A DNA stretch of 64,000 nucleotides from Myroides oncorhynchi. Lineage in GTDB: Bacteria; Bacteroidota; Bacteroidia; Flavobacteriales; Flavobacteriaceae. How positions within the stretch are numbered: the stretch's first letter is position 1; each line of letters starts with the position of its first letter. The stretch lies in NCBI RefSeq assembly GCF_020905415.1, contig NZ_JAJJMP010000001.1, positions 1,623,501 to 1,687,500 on the forward strand, in the 5' to 3' direction. The notes below the pieces were generated by a model, which was given only the letters and a program-made list of their open reading frames with translations, was not told where the DNA came from and did no database searches. Positions 54,644 to 63,148 of the stretch are shown one piece after another. A program made the position numbers and the translations under genes.

Positions 54644-55867
54644 ATGAATTATGATGTCATATTAGTAGGTGGTGGAGCGGCAGGTTTTTTTACTGCTATT
54701 AATTTAGTCGAACAGAATAAAGGGCTAAAAGTAGCTATTATAGAACGAGGAAAAGAGGTATTGTCTAAAGTGAAAATATCAGGAGGAGGGAGATGTAATG
54801 TTACACACGCATGCTTTGATCCGAAGGAGTTGACACAGTTTTACCCTAGAGGAGCTAAAGAATTATTAGGCCCTTTTCATCAGTTCTGCTCAGGGGATAC
54901 AATAGAGTGGTTTGATCGCCATGGAGTGACGTTAAAGATAGAAGAAGATGGAAGGATGTTTCCTGATACAGATTCATCACAGACGATTATAGACTGTTTT
55001 ATGAAAGCTGTACGTGAACTAAAGATAGATGTTATCACGAGTAGTAGTGTACAGGGGATTTTTAAGAAAGAGAATAGTTGGAAGTTAGATACTACTACAG
55101 GTAACTATGAGTGTGAATACCTAATAATGACTACAGGTAGTAATCCGAAGATGTGGAATATGATGTCTGATTTAGGACATAGGATCATAGAACCTGTACC
55201 ATCCTTATTTACGTTTAATATTAATGACAAGCGTATTAAGGATTTAATGGGAGTTGCTACTCCTGCTGAGGTAAGTGTTAAGGGGACTAAGCTAGAGGCG
55301 GCAGGTCCTTTACTGATCACACACTGGGGGATGAGTGGACCTGGTATATTACGTCTATCTGCATGGGGAGCGAGAATCTTAGCAGAGAAGAATTATCAGT
55401 TTCATATCACAGTAAATTGGATGCCACAGCACAGCTTTGCATCCCTTAAAGAAGAACTTCAGCATATCAGAAAGGAACACGCTAAGAAGAATGCAATTAA
55501 GCGTATAGAACTAGAGTTGCCTAACCGTTTATGGGAGCGTATGGTTGTGGTGTCAGGTATAGCAGAAGATACAAAGTGGGCAGATGTAACGAATAAGCAG
55601 TTGGATGCTTTATGCGGAGAATTGACTCAAGGAGAGTACCAAGTGAATGGAAAGAGTACATTTAAAGATGAATTTGTGACAGCGGGAGGTATTGATCTAA
55701 AGGAGATAAACTTTAAAACGATGGAAAGCAAAGTAAAAGACAACTTGTATTTTGCTGGAGAGATATTAAATATTGATGCGATTACAGGAGGTTTTAACTT
55801 CCAAAATGCATGGACAAATGGGTATATAGCTTCTCAAGCTATTACTGCTAAAATAGAAAGTAAATAA
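54644..55867 (+). CDS. NAD(P)/FAD-dependent oxidoreductase (HI0933/BaiN/YhiN-like)
   Basis: 407 residues. A Rossmann FAD site is at the start (YDVILVGGGAAGFFTAINL), followed by the family mark VKISGGGRCNVTHACF and the acidic EEDGRMFPDTDSSQTI segment; the C-terminus shows TAGGIDLKEINFKTMESK and LYFAGEILNIDAITGGFNFQNAWTNGYIAS. It belongs to a flavoprotein group whose E. coli member is YhiN and whose Clostridium member BaiN takes part in bile acid change; the substrate here is unknown. The next gene follows after one base, so the two share a transcript. Confidence 0.92.
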   Translation: MNYDVILVGGGAAGFFTAINLVEQNKGLKVAIIERGKEVLSKVKISGGGRCNVTHACFDPKELTQFYPRGAKELLGPFHQFCSGDTIEWFDRHGVTLKIEEDGRMFPDTDSSQTIIDCFMKAVRELKIDVITSSSVQGIFKKENSWKLDTTTGNYECEYLIMTTGSNPKMWNMMSDLGHRIIEPVPSLFTFNINDKRIKDLMGVATPAEVSVKGTKLEAAGPLLITHWGMSGPGILRLSAWGARILAEKNYQFHITVNWMPQHSFASLKEELQHIRKEHAKKNAIKRIELELPNRLWERMVVVSGIAEDTKWADVTNKQLDALCGELTQGEYQVNGKSTFKDEFVTAGGIDLKEINFKTMESKVKDNLYFAGEILNIDAITGGFNFQNAWTNGYIASQAITAKIESK

Positions 55868-55868
55868 G

Positions 55869-56345
55869 ATGAGGTTTAGTTATTATAATTTGACAAGTAA
55901 GATCTTACTGTCAGTATTCTGTTTATTGCCATTCCTTGGGATGATTATATTCTTTATGCAGGTTGGTAATGTATTGGCGATTTCACTGAGTGTGATTATG
56001 ATTTTCTTACTCATTGTGTTTATTTACAAATGTTTTTTTATCAAAGTAAATATTGATAAATCGGGGATTACCTATGTTAGCCCTCTAAAAAATAAGCATC
56101 TTAATTGGGATGAGGTGAAGGATGTATTGATTGTGGTACGTGAGCGTCGTTCACTTCCTGATTATTATAAATTCAACGAATGGATGGAAGCAGGTAAGGC
56201 GGGCAAGAGTTATTTTGTTTTATTTAGAACTACAGAAGGTTTTCCTGAGAATCCGATGTTTATGTTTAGTGCACCAACAGGAGAAGATTACATTAGTGTA
56301 CAGTTTCGACCAAGTATAAAACAAGCAATAGAAAAGTATCGTTAA
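55869..56345 (+). CDS. hypothetical two-helix membrane protein with PH-like C-terminal part
   Basis: 158 residues with two membrane helices (ILLSVFCLLPFLGMIIFFM and ISLSVIMIFLLIVFIYKCF), then a soluble part that looks like a bacterial PH/YcxB fold: IDKSGITYVSPLKNKHLNWDEVKDVLIVVR, YFVLFRTTE. Function unknown. It lies one base after the flavoprotein gene and is ended by the hairpin at 56363-56402. Confidence 0.65.
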   Translation: MRFSYYNLTSKILLSVFCLLPFLGMIIFFMQVGNVLAISLSVIMIFLLIVFIYKCFFIKVNIDKSGITYVSPLKNKHLNWDEVKDVLIVVRERRSLPDYYKFNEWMEAGKAGKSYFVLFRTTEGFPENPMFMFSAPTGEDYISVQFRPSIKQAIEKYR

Positions 56346-56362
56346 GCAAGATTAACAATATT

Positions 56363-56402
56363 AAAAAAGGTAGTAGAACTCAAGTTTTACTACCTTTTTT
56401 TG
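56363..56402 (+). terminator. intrinsic terminator
   Basis: A 13-bp stem AAAAAAGGTAGTA / TACTACCTTTTTT with a loop holding a further AACT/AAGTT pairing, and a T-run. Confidence 0.88.
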
Positions 56403-57232
56403 GTATTTGTGATTAAGGATTTATAAAATGATGCCAACTTTACTTCTTAAATTTGTCTCTACATAAAAAATAGAATGTAACCCAGATATTAGGATCTCTA
56501 ACTGAACCTTGTTGTATAAATTTAAAACTACAGTAAAAAACAAAAGAGTAGCAAAATAGTCAGTTTTTATTTTGTATACTTGCAAAGTGTTGAATATTAG
56601 AATTTAATACTTTTTTTAGGCCAATCTTCGAGGCTAATATTTGAAAATAATCAGAACTTACGTGAATAGGATGAAATAGGCATTTTTATGCAGTTTTGGT
56701 TCGAGTGAGTCCATAGTGAGTCCATAGCCAGTCCATTAAAAAGGCATTTTTAATGCTCTCAATATGGATACACGATGTTATCAATATACTTTCATACAAA
56801 GTCATGTAGTAGCTTCTTGGGCTGGAACTGCTAAATAAGGAGGTTACTTTTTTATTGAGATAAATGAATAATTCTTAGGCGAATTAAAGTTGTTGATTTC
56901 TAGTTAGATAGAAATTGGAGTCTGAGACTAAGTTACGAATTTGAAAAGAATGTATAAGAAGGAGTTAGACTTAAAAAGAGTTCTTTTATAGAAGTCTAGA
57001 CAACTTCAGTAAGACGTATAATCCGGGTACACTTGTTTATGCGAAGTAATTATTCATAAAAGTGAGAAAACATAAAAGGTCATTAATGAGAGTTGAAGAC
57101 CATTTATATTGCTGTATTTATACTTATAGTAATTATAGGGATAGGTAGGAATGCATTGTTTTATGTATTTGTTTCGTTTTATTGTTAAATATGTTTATAT
57201 AATGTATTATATTTATTTAAAAATTACTTTTT
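56403..57232. other. gene-poor region with 11-bp repeats
   Basis: About 830 bases with no supported gene. It holds three 11-bp-period AGTCCAT repeats (56708-56740) flanked by two AGGCATTTTTA copies, and near 57096-57188 a short hydrophobic frame (with AVFILIVIIGIGRNALF) that may be the remains of a membrane protein. Scattered peptide-like segments suggest decayed DNA. Confidence 0.45.
56708..56740. repeat. three 11-bp tandem repeats (AGTCCAT core)
   Basis: AGTCCATAGTG (56708-56718), AGTCCATAGCC (56719-56729) and AGTCCATTAAA (56730-56740) follow without gaps. The direct repeat AGGCATTTTTA lies on both sides (about 56679-56689 and 56742-56752). On the other strand the core reads ATGGACT, like the ATGGACA of the 7725-7785 repeats. 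Confidence 0.8.
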
Positions 57233-57904
57233 ATGATAGATAATGTAAAGTATGGATTAAAGCTCTCAGGTTTTGGGGTTTTTAACTTTATGAAACTTGC
57301 TTTTGTAGGGATTGGCAGTGCTGTTATCAGTTTGATTGCTGGTATAGTTCTTTTGTCTAAAGGTTTATTGGTTGATAAACATGGTAATGTCTACAAAAGT
57401 TCTTTTAGTACGTTTATAAGCGATTATCCATATCAGTCTATTTTGCTTTTTTTGACTTTAATTAGTATCTTTTTTCTTTTTTCTTTTTCTAGTCAATATG
57501 CTATGAGAAAGGTAGCAAGTCGTATTTTAGATGATAGGGCAGAGTCATTCTTAGAACCTATTATGGATAAGGCGATGGACAAAACAATGGGGAAAATAAA
57601 TGATGCTGAAAAACAAAATATGGTACAACGCGGTATAGATTATTCTGTATTGAAGCTTCAGACGATTAATAATGTGAAGCAAGAGACAAGTAATAGATGG
57701 CTGAGGTATCTCTTGGTGTTAGGATTCTCTAAATTAAAGTTAGAAGACATCCCTTTTGATGATCCTAAGTTTAATGTGCGCTCTGAAATTAAAACAAGAG
57801 TATTAGATGTGATTAAGGAATTTGCTGCACCATCTTCACAGTTTTTTTGGACCATAATAGTTTATCATTGGATAGTGATAGGGGTTATCCTTTTTACTAG
57901 ATAA
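57233..57904 (+). CDS. hypothetical membrane protein
   Basis: 223 residues with three membrane helices: LAFVGIGSAVISLIAGIVLL (about 24-43), SILLFLTLISIFFLFSFS (about 69-86) and FWTIIVYHWIVIGVILF at the end. The middle (about 95-180) is charged and helical (FLEPIMDKAMDKTMGKIND, VQRGIDYSVLKL). No family is recognised. A shorter frame just after it (57928) begins with a similar sequence, so this looks like one of a duplicated pair. No promoter match is found upstream. Confidence 0.65.
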   Translation: MIDNVKYGLKLSGFGVFNFMKLAFVGIGSAVISLIAGIVLLSKGLLVDKHGNVYKSSFSTFISDYPYQSILLFLTLISIFFLFSFSSQYAMRKVASRILDDRAESFLEPIMDKAMDKTMGKINDAEKQNMVQRGIDYSVLKLQTINNVKQETSNRWLRYLLVLGFSKLKLEDIPFDDPKFNVRSEIKTRVLDVIKEFAAPSSQFFWTIIVYHWIVIGVILFTR

Positions 57905-57927
57905 TATCAAGTGTGATTTAGTAAACG

Positions 57928-58083
57928 ATGTTAGATAAGATTAAGTATGCAGCCAAACTATCTTTTATAGGAGGGAGTAGCTTTTTTTGTATTCAGTCAG
58001 TTTTAAAAATAATAACTTTCTTAAAGAATGGAGTAGCTATCAATAAAAGATGTTATTTTTGTGTCATAGAAATAACAGAATGA
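57928..58083 (+). CDS. short paralogue fragment of the preceding membrane protein
   Basis: 51 codons. The first residues (MLDKIKYAAKLSFIGGSSF) resemble the start of the preceding protein (MIDNVKYGLKLSGFGVFNF), then the sequence diverges and ends inside the mvaD promoter region. It is probably the broken remainder of a tandem copy; whether it is translated is not known. The stop TGA overlaps the mvaD start codon region. Confidence 0.4.
   Translation: MLDKIKYAAKLSFIGGSSFFCIQSVLKIITFLKNGVAINKRCYFCVIEITE
58054..58061 (+). promoter_or_regulatory. -7 promoter element of mvaD
   Basis: TATTTTTG (TAnnTTTG) lies 19 bases before the ATG at 58080. It rules out the upstream ATG at 58050, which would precede the transcript start. 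Confidence 0.6.
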
Positions 58084-59168
58084 TGAATATAGAAGACTTT
58101 ATTTTTGACCAAGTAGTAGATGTTAATTTGACTATGGAGGGTGGTTTCTCATGGAGTACACCTAGTAATATAGCATTAGTTAAATATTGGGGAAAGAAAG
58201 ATAATCAGATACCTGCGAATCCTTCATTAAGTTTTACGTTGAAGAATTGTAAGACAGAGACTTCGTTAACATATAAGGCAAAATCTGATAAAGGGATAAG
58301 TTTTGATCTTTTATTTGAGGGAAAGCCTAAGGAAGATTTTAAACCAAAGATTCAGAAGTTTTTCGAGAGAATAGTAAAATACTGTCCTTATATAGAGAAT
58401 TACCACTTTGTTATAGATACTAAGAATACTTTTCCACATAGTTCAGGTATAGCATCTTCTGCTTCTGGTATGGGGGCTATGGCTGTAAATATTATGTCAT
58501 TAGAAAAGTTGTTAAACGCAGATATGACTGTTGAATACTTTAATCAGAAGGCTTCTTTCTTAGCGCGTTTGGGCTCTGGAAGTGCGTGTAGAAGTATTAC
58601 AGGTAGTGTAGTGGTGTGGGGAGAACAAGCTGATATTACAGGTAGCTCGAATTTATACGGTATAGAATTTCCATATGAGGTACATCCTATGTTTAAGAAT
58701 TACTGTGATACAATATTGCTTGTCGATAAAGGAGAGAAGAAAGTATCAAGTACTGTAGGACATGATCTGATGCACAATCATCCTTATGCTGAGCAACGCT
58801 TTAGTCAAGCACATGAGAATTTGGCTAAGTTGAAAAATATATTGAGTGAAGGGAATTTAGTAGACTTTGTCGCGTTAGTAGAGAGTGAAGCTCTGACACT
58901 GCATTCAATGATGATGACATCAATGCCCTATTTTATATTGATGAAACCCAATACTCTTGAAATAATTGAAAAAATATGGGCATTTAGAGAAAAAACTTCT
59001 ATACCAGTGTGCTTTACTTTAGATGCTGGGGCAAATGTCCACGTTCTTTACCCAGTCGGAGATAAGGATTTTGTTCAGACATTTATAAGACAGGAATTAG
59101 TAGAGTACTGTCAAAATGGACAATATATAGATGATGAAATAGGAGAGGGATCGTTAATAATCAAATAA
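58080..59168 (+). CDS. mvaD: diphosphomevalonate decarboxylase
   Basis: About 362 residues from ATG 58080 (or 361 from 58083); the frame is open from 58050, but a promoter box lies in that extension. GHMP-fold motifs are present: STPSNIALVKYWGKKDNQIPANPSLSFTL at the start (substrate-binding lysine and tyrosine), the ATP loop FPHSSGIASSASGMGAMA, GSACRSITGSVVVWG, and LDAGANVHVLYP with the catalytic Asp. It turns diphosphomevalonate into isopentenyl diphosphate. It is separated from mvaA by about 10 kb. The following small genes are on the same strand. Confidence 0.94.
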   Translation: MMNIEDFIFDQVVDVNLTMEGGFSWSTPSNIALVKYWGKKDNQIPANPSLSFTLKNCKTETSLTYKAKSDKGISFDLLFEGKPKEDFKPKIQKFFERIVKYCPYIENYHFVIDTKNTFPHSSGIASSASGMGAMAVNIMSLEKLLNADMTVEYFNQKASFLARLGSGSACRSITGSVVVWGEQADITGSSNLYGIEFPYEVHPMFKNYCDTILLVDKGEKKVSSTVGHDLMHNHPYAEQRFSQAHENLAKLKNILSEGNLVDFVALVESEALTLHSMMMTSMPYFILMKPNTLEIIEKIWAFREKTSIPVCFTLDAGANVHVLYPVGDKDFVQTFIRQELVEYCQNGQYIDDEIGEGSLIIK

Positions 59169-59229
59169 TTTTTTGTAATTTTATATAACGGTATGTTAAT
59201 TGCATATTGAGAACTTAAAATTTAAAGAC

Positions 59230-59634
59230 ATGAAACAGTTAATAACAATTTTTGGTTTAGTATTAAGTAGTTTGTTTATTACTCAAGCAACTTATGCACA
59301 AGATTTAGCGCCGGATCAGAATCCTAATTATAGGGTAAGTATGGTTAAGTATATGGCAGCTAAAGATTCGTTGACAAGTACATTAGGAACAACAGTTCAA
59401 GATACTTATAAAGCTTACGATTGGTACGAAGCAAAAATGGAACGCAAGGCTCAGAAAAAACAATGGAAGCATGAAGAGCGCATGGAACGTGCTAAACATG
59501 GTAGATCATATTCTAGCTATGACAATGGCTATTATGGAAATTACTACAATAGATATAATTCAGGTTGGGGTAATTGGAATAATTGGAGACCGCAAATAGG
59601 TTTTAAAACTGGTAATTGGTGGTTCTCTATCTAG
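59230..59634 (+). CDS. hypothetical secreted Tyr/Asn/Trp-rich protein
   Basis: 134 residues from the ATG at 59230, giving a signal peptide (MKQLITIFGLVLSSLFITQATYAQ); the frame is open from 59200 but that adds ten polar residues. A charged helical centre (YEAKMERKAQKKQWKHEERMERAKHG) is followed by a low-complexity tail (NGYYGNYYNRYNSGWGNWNN). No family is recognised. It is first in a series with LpoB and the COG3014 protein (35 bases apart), so a link with the cell envelope is plausible but inferred. Confidence 0.6.
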   Translation: MKQLITIFGLVLSSLFITQATYAQDLAPDQNPNYRVSMVKYMAAKDSLTSTLGTTVQDTYKAYDWYEAKMERKAQKKQWKHEERMERAKHGRSYSSYDNGYYGNYYNRYNSGWGNWNNWRPQIGFKTGNWWFSI

Positions 59635-59668
59635 TACGAAAAAAATAATATGAAAAAAAAATAGAATT

Positions 59669-60262
59669 ATGCAAATTAAAAGAATAGCATTAGCTATAGT
59701 ATTAGCTGTATCTGGATTGGCAATTACATCATGTGGACGTCAAGTGACACGTGTAAGTACAGAAGAAACTATTGACCTTAGTGGGAGATGGAATAATTCT
59801 GATTCTAGAGAAGTGGCTCAAGCCATGACAAAACAAATATTAGAAGAGCCTTGGATTTTTAATTTCCGTGAAGAAAATGAAGGTAAAAAGCCTGTAGTGA
59901 TTGTTGGAATGGTTTATAATAAAAGCCATGAACATATTGAAGCAGAAACATTCACTAAGGATGTAGAACAAGCTTTTATTCAATCGCAAAGAGTACGTTT
60001 AGTACAAGGTGGAAAAAAACGTGACGAATTACGTGGAGAACGTGCTGATCAGCAAACAAATGCATCAGAATCGTCTATGAAAAAATTCGGTTTAGAGCAA
60101 GGAGCTGACTTTATGTTGCAAGGTTCTATTAATTCTATTGTAGATGCGCATAAAAAACAAAAAGTGGTTTATTACCAAGTTAACTTAGAGTTGACAAATA
60201 TCCAAACAAGTGAAGTGGTATGGATAGGTGAAAAGAAAATCGCTAAGTACGTAAAGAACTAA
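59669..60262 (+). CDS. lpoB: LpoB-like penicillin-binding protein activator
   Basis: 197 residues with a lipoprotein signal (LAIVLAVSGLAITSCG; cysteine at 22). The rest matches the LpoB fold: DLSGRWNNSDSREVAQAMTKQILEEPWI, KPVVIVGMVYNKSHEHIEAETFTKDVEQAFIQS, VRLVQGGKKRDELRGERADQ, FMLQGSINSIVDAH and YQVNLELTNIQTSEVVWIGEKKI. In enterobacteria LpoB activates PBP1b; here the partner would be another class A PBP. The COG3014 lipoprotein gene follows 15 bases later, an arrangement known in many Bacteroidota and Proteobacteria. Confidence 0.88.
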   Translation: MQIKRIALAIVLAVSGLAITSCGRQVTRVSTEETIDLSGRWNNSDSREVAQAMTKQILEEPWIFNFREENEGKKPVVIVGMVYNKSHEHIEAETFTKDVEQAFIQSQRVRLVQGGKKRDELRGERADQQTNASESSMKKFGLEQGADFMLQGSINSIVDAHKKQKVVYYQVNLELTNIQTSEVVWIGEKKIAKYVKN

Positions 60263-60277
60263 TTTAAAAGGAAATAG

Positions 60278-61714
60278 ATGGTTTCAAATAGAGCCATATA
60301 TTCTGTTATAAAAACATCACTGCTTTTTGCGGTGATGTTTTTCGTGTTTGGATGTGCTACTTATCACGATAGAATAACAGATTATTATCAGAAGTTAGGG
60401 GCTTCAGAATTTGATGAGGCTGAGAAAGCTTTAGACAAAAATGCACTATTGCAGAAACCTAGGAACCTTCTTCTTTTTTATATGGAGAAAGGAAGAGTAG
60501 CACATTTAAAAGGAGCATACGAAGAAAGTAATAAGTATTTAAATCAAGCTGATTTATTAGTAGAAGATGGATTAAATACTACAGGTGATTTAGCTGTAGG
60601 ATTGTTTTTGAACTCAATGTCTCAAAATTACAAGGGAGAAGAGTTTGAAATTTTTATGCTACATTATTATAAGGCTTTGAATTATATGTATCTTGGAAAG
60701 ACTAATGAGGCTATAGTAGAGGCTAGACGTATATCTCTGCAAAATTACGCTCAGGGTGATAAGTACAAAGATAAAACTACACGCTACTCTAAGGATGCTT
60801 TCTCGTTAAACCTTCAAGGTTTAATTTATGAGTATAGTGGTAATTATAATGATTCTTTTATTTCATACAGAAATGCAGTAGAGACCTATCAGTCTTCTAA
60901 AGATTTGACTTACTACGGTGTAACTATGCCTGCGAGTTTAAAGTATGATGTAATGCGTATGGCTGCAAAGAATGGTTTTAATAGTGAGTTGTCAAAATAC
61001 GAACGTGACTTTAAGCTAAAATTAAAAGATCAACCTGCTGGACCAGGTGGTGAAGTTGTTATCTTTTGGGAGAATGGCCGTGCTCCAATTAAGGAACAAG
61101 AGGATTTGTTCTTTTCATTAGTGAAAGGAGAATCAGGAAGTTTAGTTTTTACTAATGCGTTAGGTATTATGATTCCACTTGATTTTGGGATAGCAGGGAA
61201 GACTAATTTAAGTGATGTTCACAGTGTTAATATAGCTTATCCTAAATATATAGTTCAACCAGTACCTTATACAAATGCAACTGTATTAGCCAATGATTCA
61301 CATAATAATAGTTTTGAGAAAGTTGAAGATATTGATGCATTAGCTGTGCTAACTTTAAAAGAAAGGGCAGGTAAAGAATTGGGGCAAATACTGACTAGAA
61401 TGGCTGTAAAAAAAGCTGCTGAATACGCAGTCAAAGCTGCAGCTAAATCAAATGGTAAAAATGGTGAGAATAATGCAGTTTTAGAAGGAATCGGTTTAGG
61501 AGTTCAGTTATTTAATTTGTTTTCTGAGAAAGCAGATACGCGAAATTGGCAAACACTTCCTGCTCAAATTAATTATACAAGAGTACCACTACAGTTAGGA
61601 CAAAATAAACTAAAGATTACTATGCAACGTCCAAATGGTCAACGTGTAGAACATAATGTAGATATAGAGGGAGCAGGAGGAATGAAATTCTATAACTTTG
61701 CTACAATGAATTAA
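60278..61714 (+). CDS. COG3014-family lipoprotein with TPR-like repeats
   Basis: 478 residues with a lipobox (VMFFVFGCATYHDR; cysteine at about 26). The N-terminal 220 residues are TPR-like helical pairs (EFDEAEKALDKN, GRVAHLKGAYEESNKYLNQAD, YYKALNYMYLGKTNEAIVEARRI, LQGLIYEYSGNYNDSFISYRNAV). The C-terminal part (GGEVVIFWENGRAPIKEQEDLFFSL, YPKYIVQPVPYTNATVLANDS) is conserved in COG3014 proteins of unknown role. It is tied to LpoB by a 15-base gap and to the small cysteine-rich protein after it by nine bases. Confidence 0.82.
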   Translation: MVSNRAIYSVIKTSLLFAVMFFVFGCATYHDRITDYYQKLGASEFDEAEKALDKNALLQKPRNLLLFYMEKGRVAHLKGAYEESNKYLNQADLLVEDGLNTTGDLAVGLFLNSMSQNYKGEEFEIFMLHYYKALNYMYLGKTNEAIVEARRISLQNYAQGDKYKDKTTRYSKDAFSLNLQGLIYEYSGNYNDSFISYRNAVETYQSSKDLTYYGVTMPASLKYDVMRMAAKNGFNSELSKYERDFKLKLKDQPAGPGGEVVIFWENGRAPIKEQEDLFFSLVKGESGSLVFTNALGIMIPLDFGIAGKTNLSDVHSVNIAYPKYIVQPVPYTNATVLANDSHNNSFEKVEDIDALAVLTLKERAGKELGQILTRMAVKKAAEYAVKAAAKSNGKNGENNAVLEGIGLGVQLFNLFSEKADTRNWQTLPAQINYTRVPLQLGQNKLKITMQRPNGQRVEHNVDIEGAGGMKFYNFATMN

Positions 61715-61723
61715 AAAGAGATT

Positions 61724-62077
61724 ATGAGTAAAGATAGAGTCTGTACGCATTGTAAAGGGCCAATACTGTGTAATACAGTAGATATTCAAAACTGTGATTG
61801 TTCTAATGTTAATATATCTAATGAAACACGTATTTTTTTGGCAGGGTCTTTTCACAAGTGTTTGTGTAATGAGTGTTTGGTTAAGTTTGACCAGATGATA
61901 TCTTCATGTCAAGGAAAAGAATTGCCAAAGCGAAGAAGTGAGATGGAAGAAGGATTGCATTATTATATGGAGAATGAGTATTTTGTCTTTACAGAGCTAT
62001 ATCACATGTTGAAAGGGCAATGCTGCCAAAACGGATGTAGACATTGCGTTTATGGCTTTAAAAACAGATATTTATAA
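61724..62077 (+). CDS. cysteine-rich CWC protein fused to a DUF5522-like domain
   Basis: 117 residues. The N-terminal half has a CWC-type cysteine pattern (VCTHCKGPILCNTVDIQNCDC ... HKCLCNECL, about 6-50), probably a metal site. The C-terminal 35 residues (YYMENEYFVFTELYHMLKG, then CCQNGCRHCVYGFKNR) match the DUF5522 pattern found in small flavobacterial proteins. It lies nine bases after the COG3014 gene and before mevalonate kinase. The two modules on one chain are the notable point; a function is unknown. Confidence 0.78.
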   Translation: MSKDRVCTHCKGPILCNTVDIQNCDCSNVNISNETRIFLAGSFHKCLCNECLVKFDQMISSCQGKELPKRRSEMEEGLHYYMENEYFVFTELYHMLKGQCCQNGCRHCVYGFKNRYL

Positions 62078-62117
62078 AAATTAAGAGGTAAAAAAGAGTG
62101 TGTGCAGATATAATGTG

Positions 62118-62125
62118 TATTTTTG
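62118..62125 (+). promoter_or_regulatory. -7 promoter element of the mevalonate kinase gene
   Basis: TATTTTTG (TAnnTTTG) lies 24 bases before the ATG at 62150. It includes the TTG at 62123 that begins the longest open frame, so that TTG is not the start. Confidence 0.6.
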
Positions 62126-62149
62126 CATCGTGAATTTATAATAACAGCT

Positions 62150-63088
62150 ATGAAAGGACCATTATTTTATTCAAAAATTCTTTTATTCGGTGAGTATGGA
62201 ATTATTAAGGACTCTAAAGGACTATCTATTCCTTATAATTTTTATAAGGGAGCATTAAAGATGTCTGAACATTTAGAAGGAGTAGCTTTAAAATCTAATC
62301 AAAGTTTAAAAAACTTTGCAGCTTATCTAAGTGATATGCAGGAGCAAGAGCCTTCATTAGTGAAGTTTGATATAGAGCGATTAGATTCTGAAATAGAACA
62401 AGGACTTTACTTTGATTCAAGTATTCCTCAAGGATATGGAGTGGGAAGTAGTGGGGCACTTGTAGCGGCTATTTATGATCAATATGCTTACAATAAGATA
62501 ACTGTTCTTGAGAACCTAACAAAAGACAAGCTTCTTGTGCTTAAAGGTATTTTTGGAAAAATGGAAGCTTTCTTCCATGGGACTAGTTCAGGTTTAGACC
62601 CACTAAATAGCTACTTAAGTTTACCTATTTTAATCAATTCAAAAGACAATATTGAACCTGCAGGTATTCCTTCTCAAAGTGTAGATGGTAAGGGAGCTGT
62701 GTTTTTACTTGATTCTGGAATCGTAGGAGAGACAGCACCAATGATTACGATTTTTATGGAGAGTTTAAAAGACCAAGGTTTCCGTCAGATGTTGAAAGAT
62801 CAGTTTGTAAAGTATACGGATGCATGTGTTGAGAACTTCCTTAAGGGCGATGTAAAGTCGTTGTTTAGTAACACAAAGTTATTGTCTAATGTTGTTTTAA
62901 ATCACTTCAAACCGATGATTCCTGAGCAATTTCATAGTATTTGGCAAAAAGGTATCGAAACAAATGATTACTACTTGAAACTATGTGGTTCAGGTGGAGG
63001 GGGATATATCTTAGGATTTACTCCTGATATTGACAAGGCTAAAGAGTCATTAAAGGATTATAAATTAGAAGTGGTTTATCAGTTCTAA
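62150..63088 (+). CDS. mvk: mevalonate kinase-like GHMP kinase
   Basis: 312 residues from the ATG at 62150 (MKGPLFYSKILLFGEYGIIKDSKGLSIP), a start backed by the -7 box at 62118. GHMP motifs follow: YSKILLFGEYGI (the mevalonate-binding GEYG), the ATP loop IPQGYGVGSSGALVAAIYD, FHGTSSGLDPLNSYL (catalytic Asp) and LCGSGGGGYILGF (third motif). It phosphorylates mevalonate. The UbiA gene follows 60 bases later; a small TTTCGC/GCGAAA hairpin at 63114-63129 lies between. With mvaA, the GYDIA kinase and mvaD it gives the pathway from HMG-CoA to isopentenyl diphosphate, with phosphomevalonate kinase assigned only by inference. Confidence 0.9.
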   Translation: MKGPLFYSKILLFGEYGIIKDSKGLSIPYNFYKGALKMSEHLEGVALKSNQSLKNFAAYLSDMQEQEPSLVKFDIERLDSEIEQGLYFDSSIPQGYGVGSSGALVAAIYDQYAYNKITVLENLTKDKLLVLKGIFGKMEAFFHGTSSGLDPLNSYLSLPILINSKDNIEPAGIPSQSVDGKGAVFLLDSGIVGETAPMITIFMESLKDQGFRQMLKDQFVKYTDACVENFLKGDVKSLFSNTKLLSNVVLNHFKPMIPEQFHSIWQKGIETNDYYLKLCGSGGGGYILGFTPDIDKAKESLKDYKLEVVYQF

Positions 63089-63148
63089 TCAAAAATATGT
63101 AAATGTTATAACCTTTCGCTTTTGCGAAACAAAATTGAAACAAGAATA

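Noticed and set aside
57096..57188. Short hydrophobic frame considered as a gene
   Set aside because: No ATG start in frame, a stop just upstream, and no clear homologue; at most a decayed remainder.
58050..58082. Upstream start for mvaD at 58050
   Set aside because: The -7 element at 58054-58061 lies inside this extension, so it would not be transcribed.
62123..62149. TTG start for mevalonate kinase at 62123
   Set aside because: The TTG is part of the TATTTTTG promoter box; the ATG at 62150 gives the family N-terminus.
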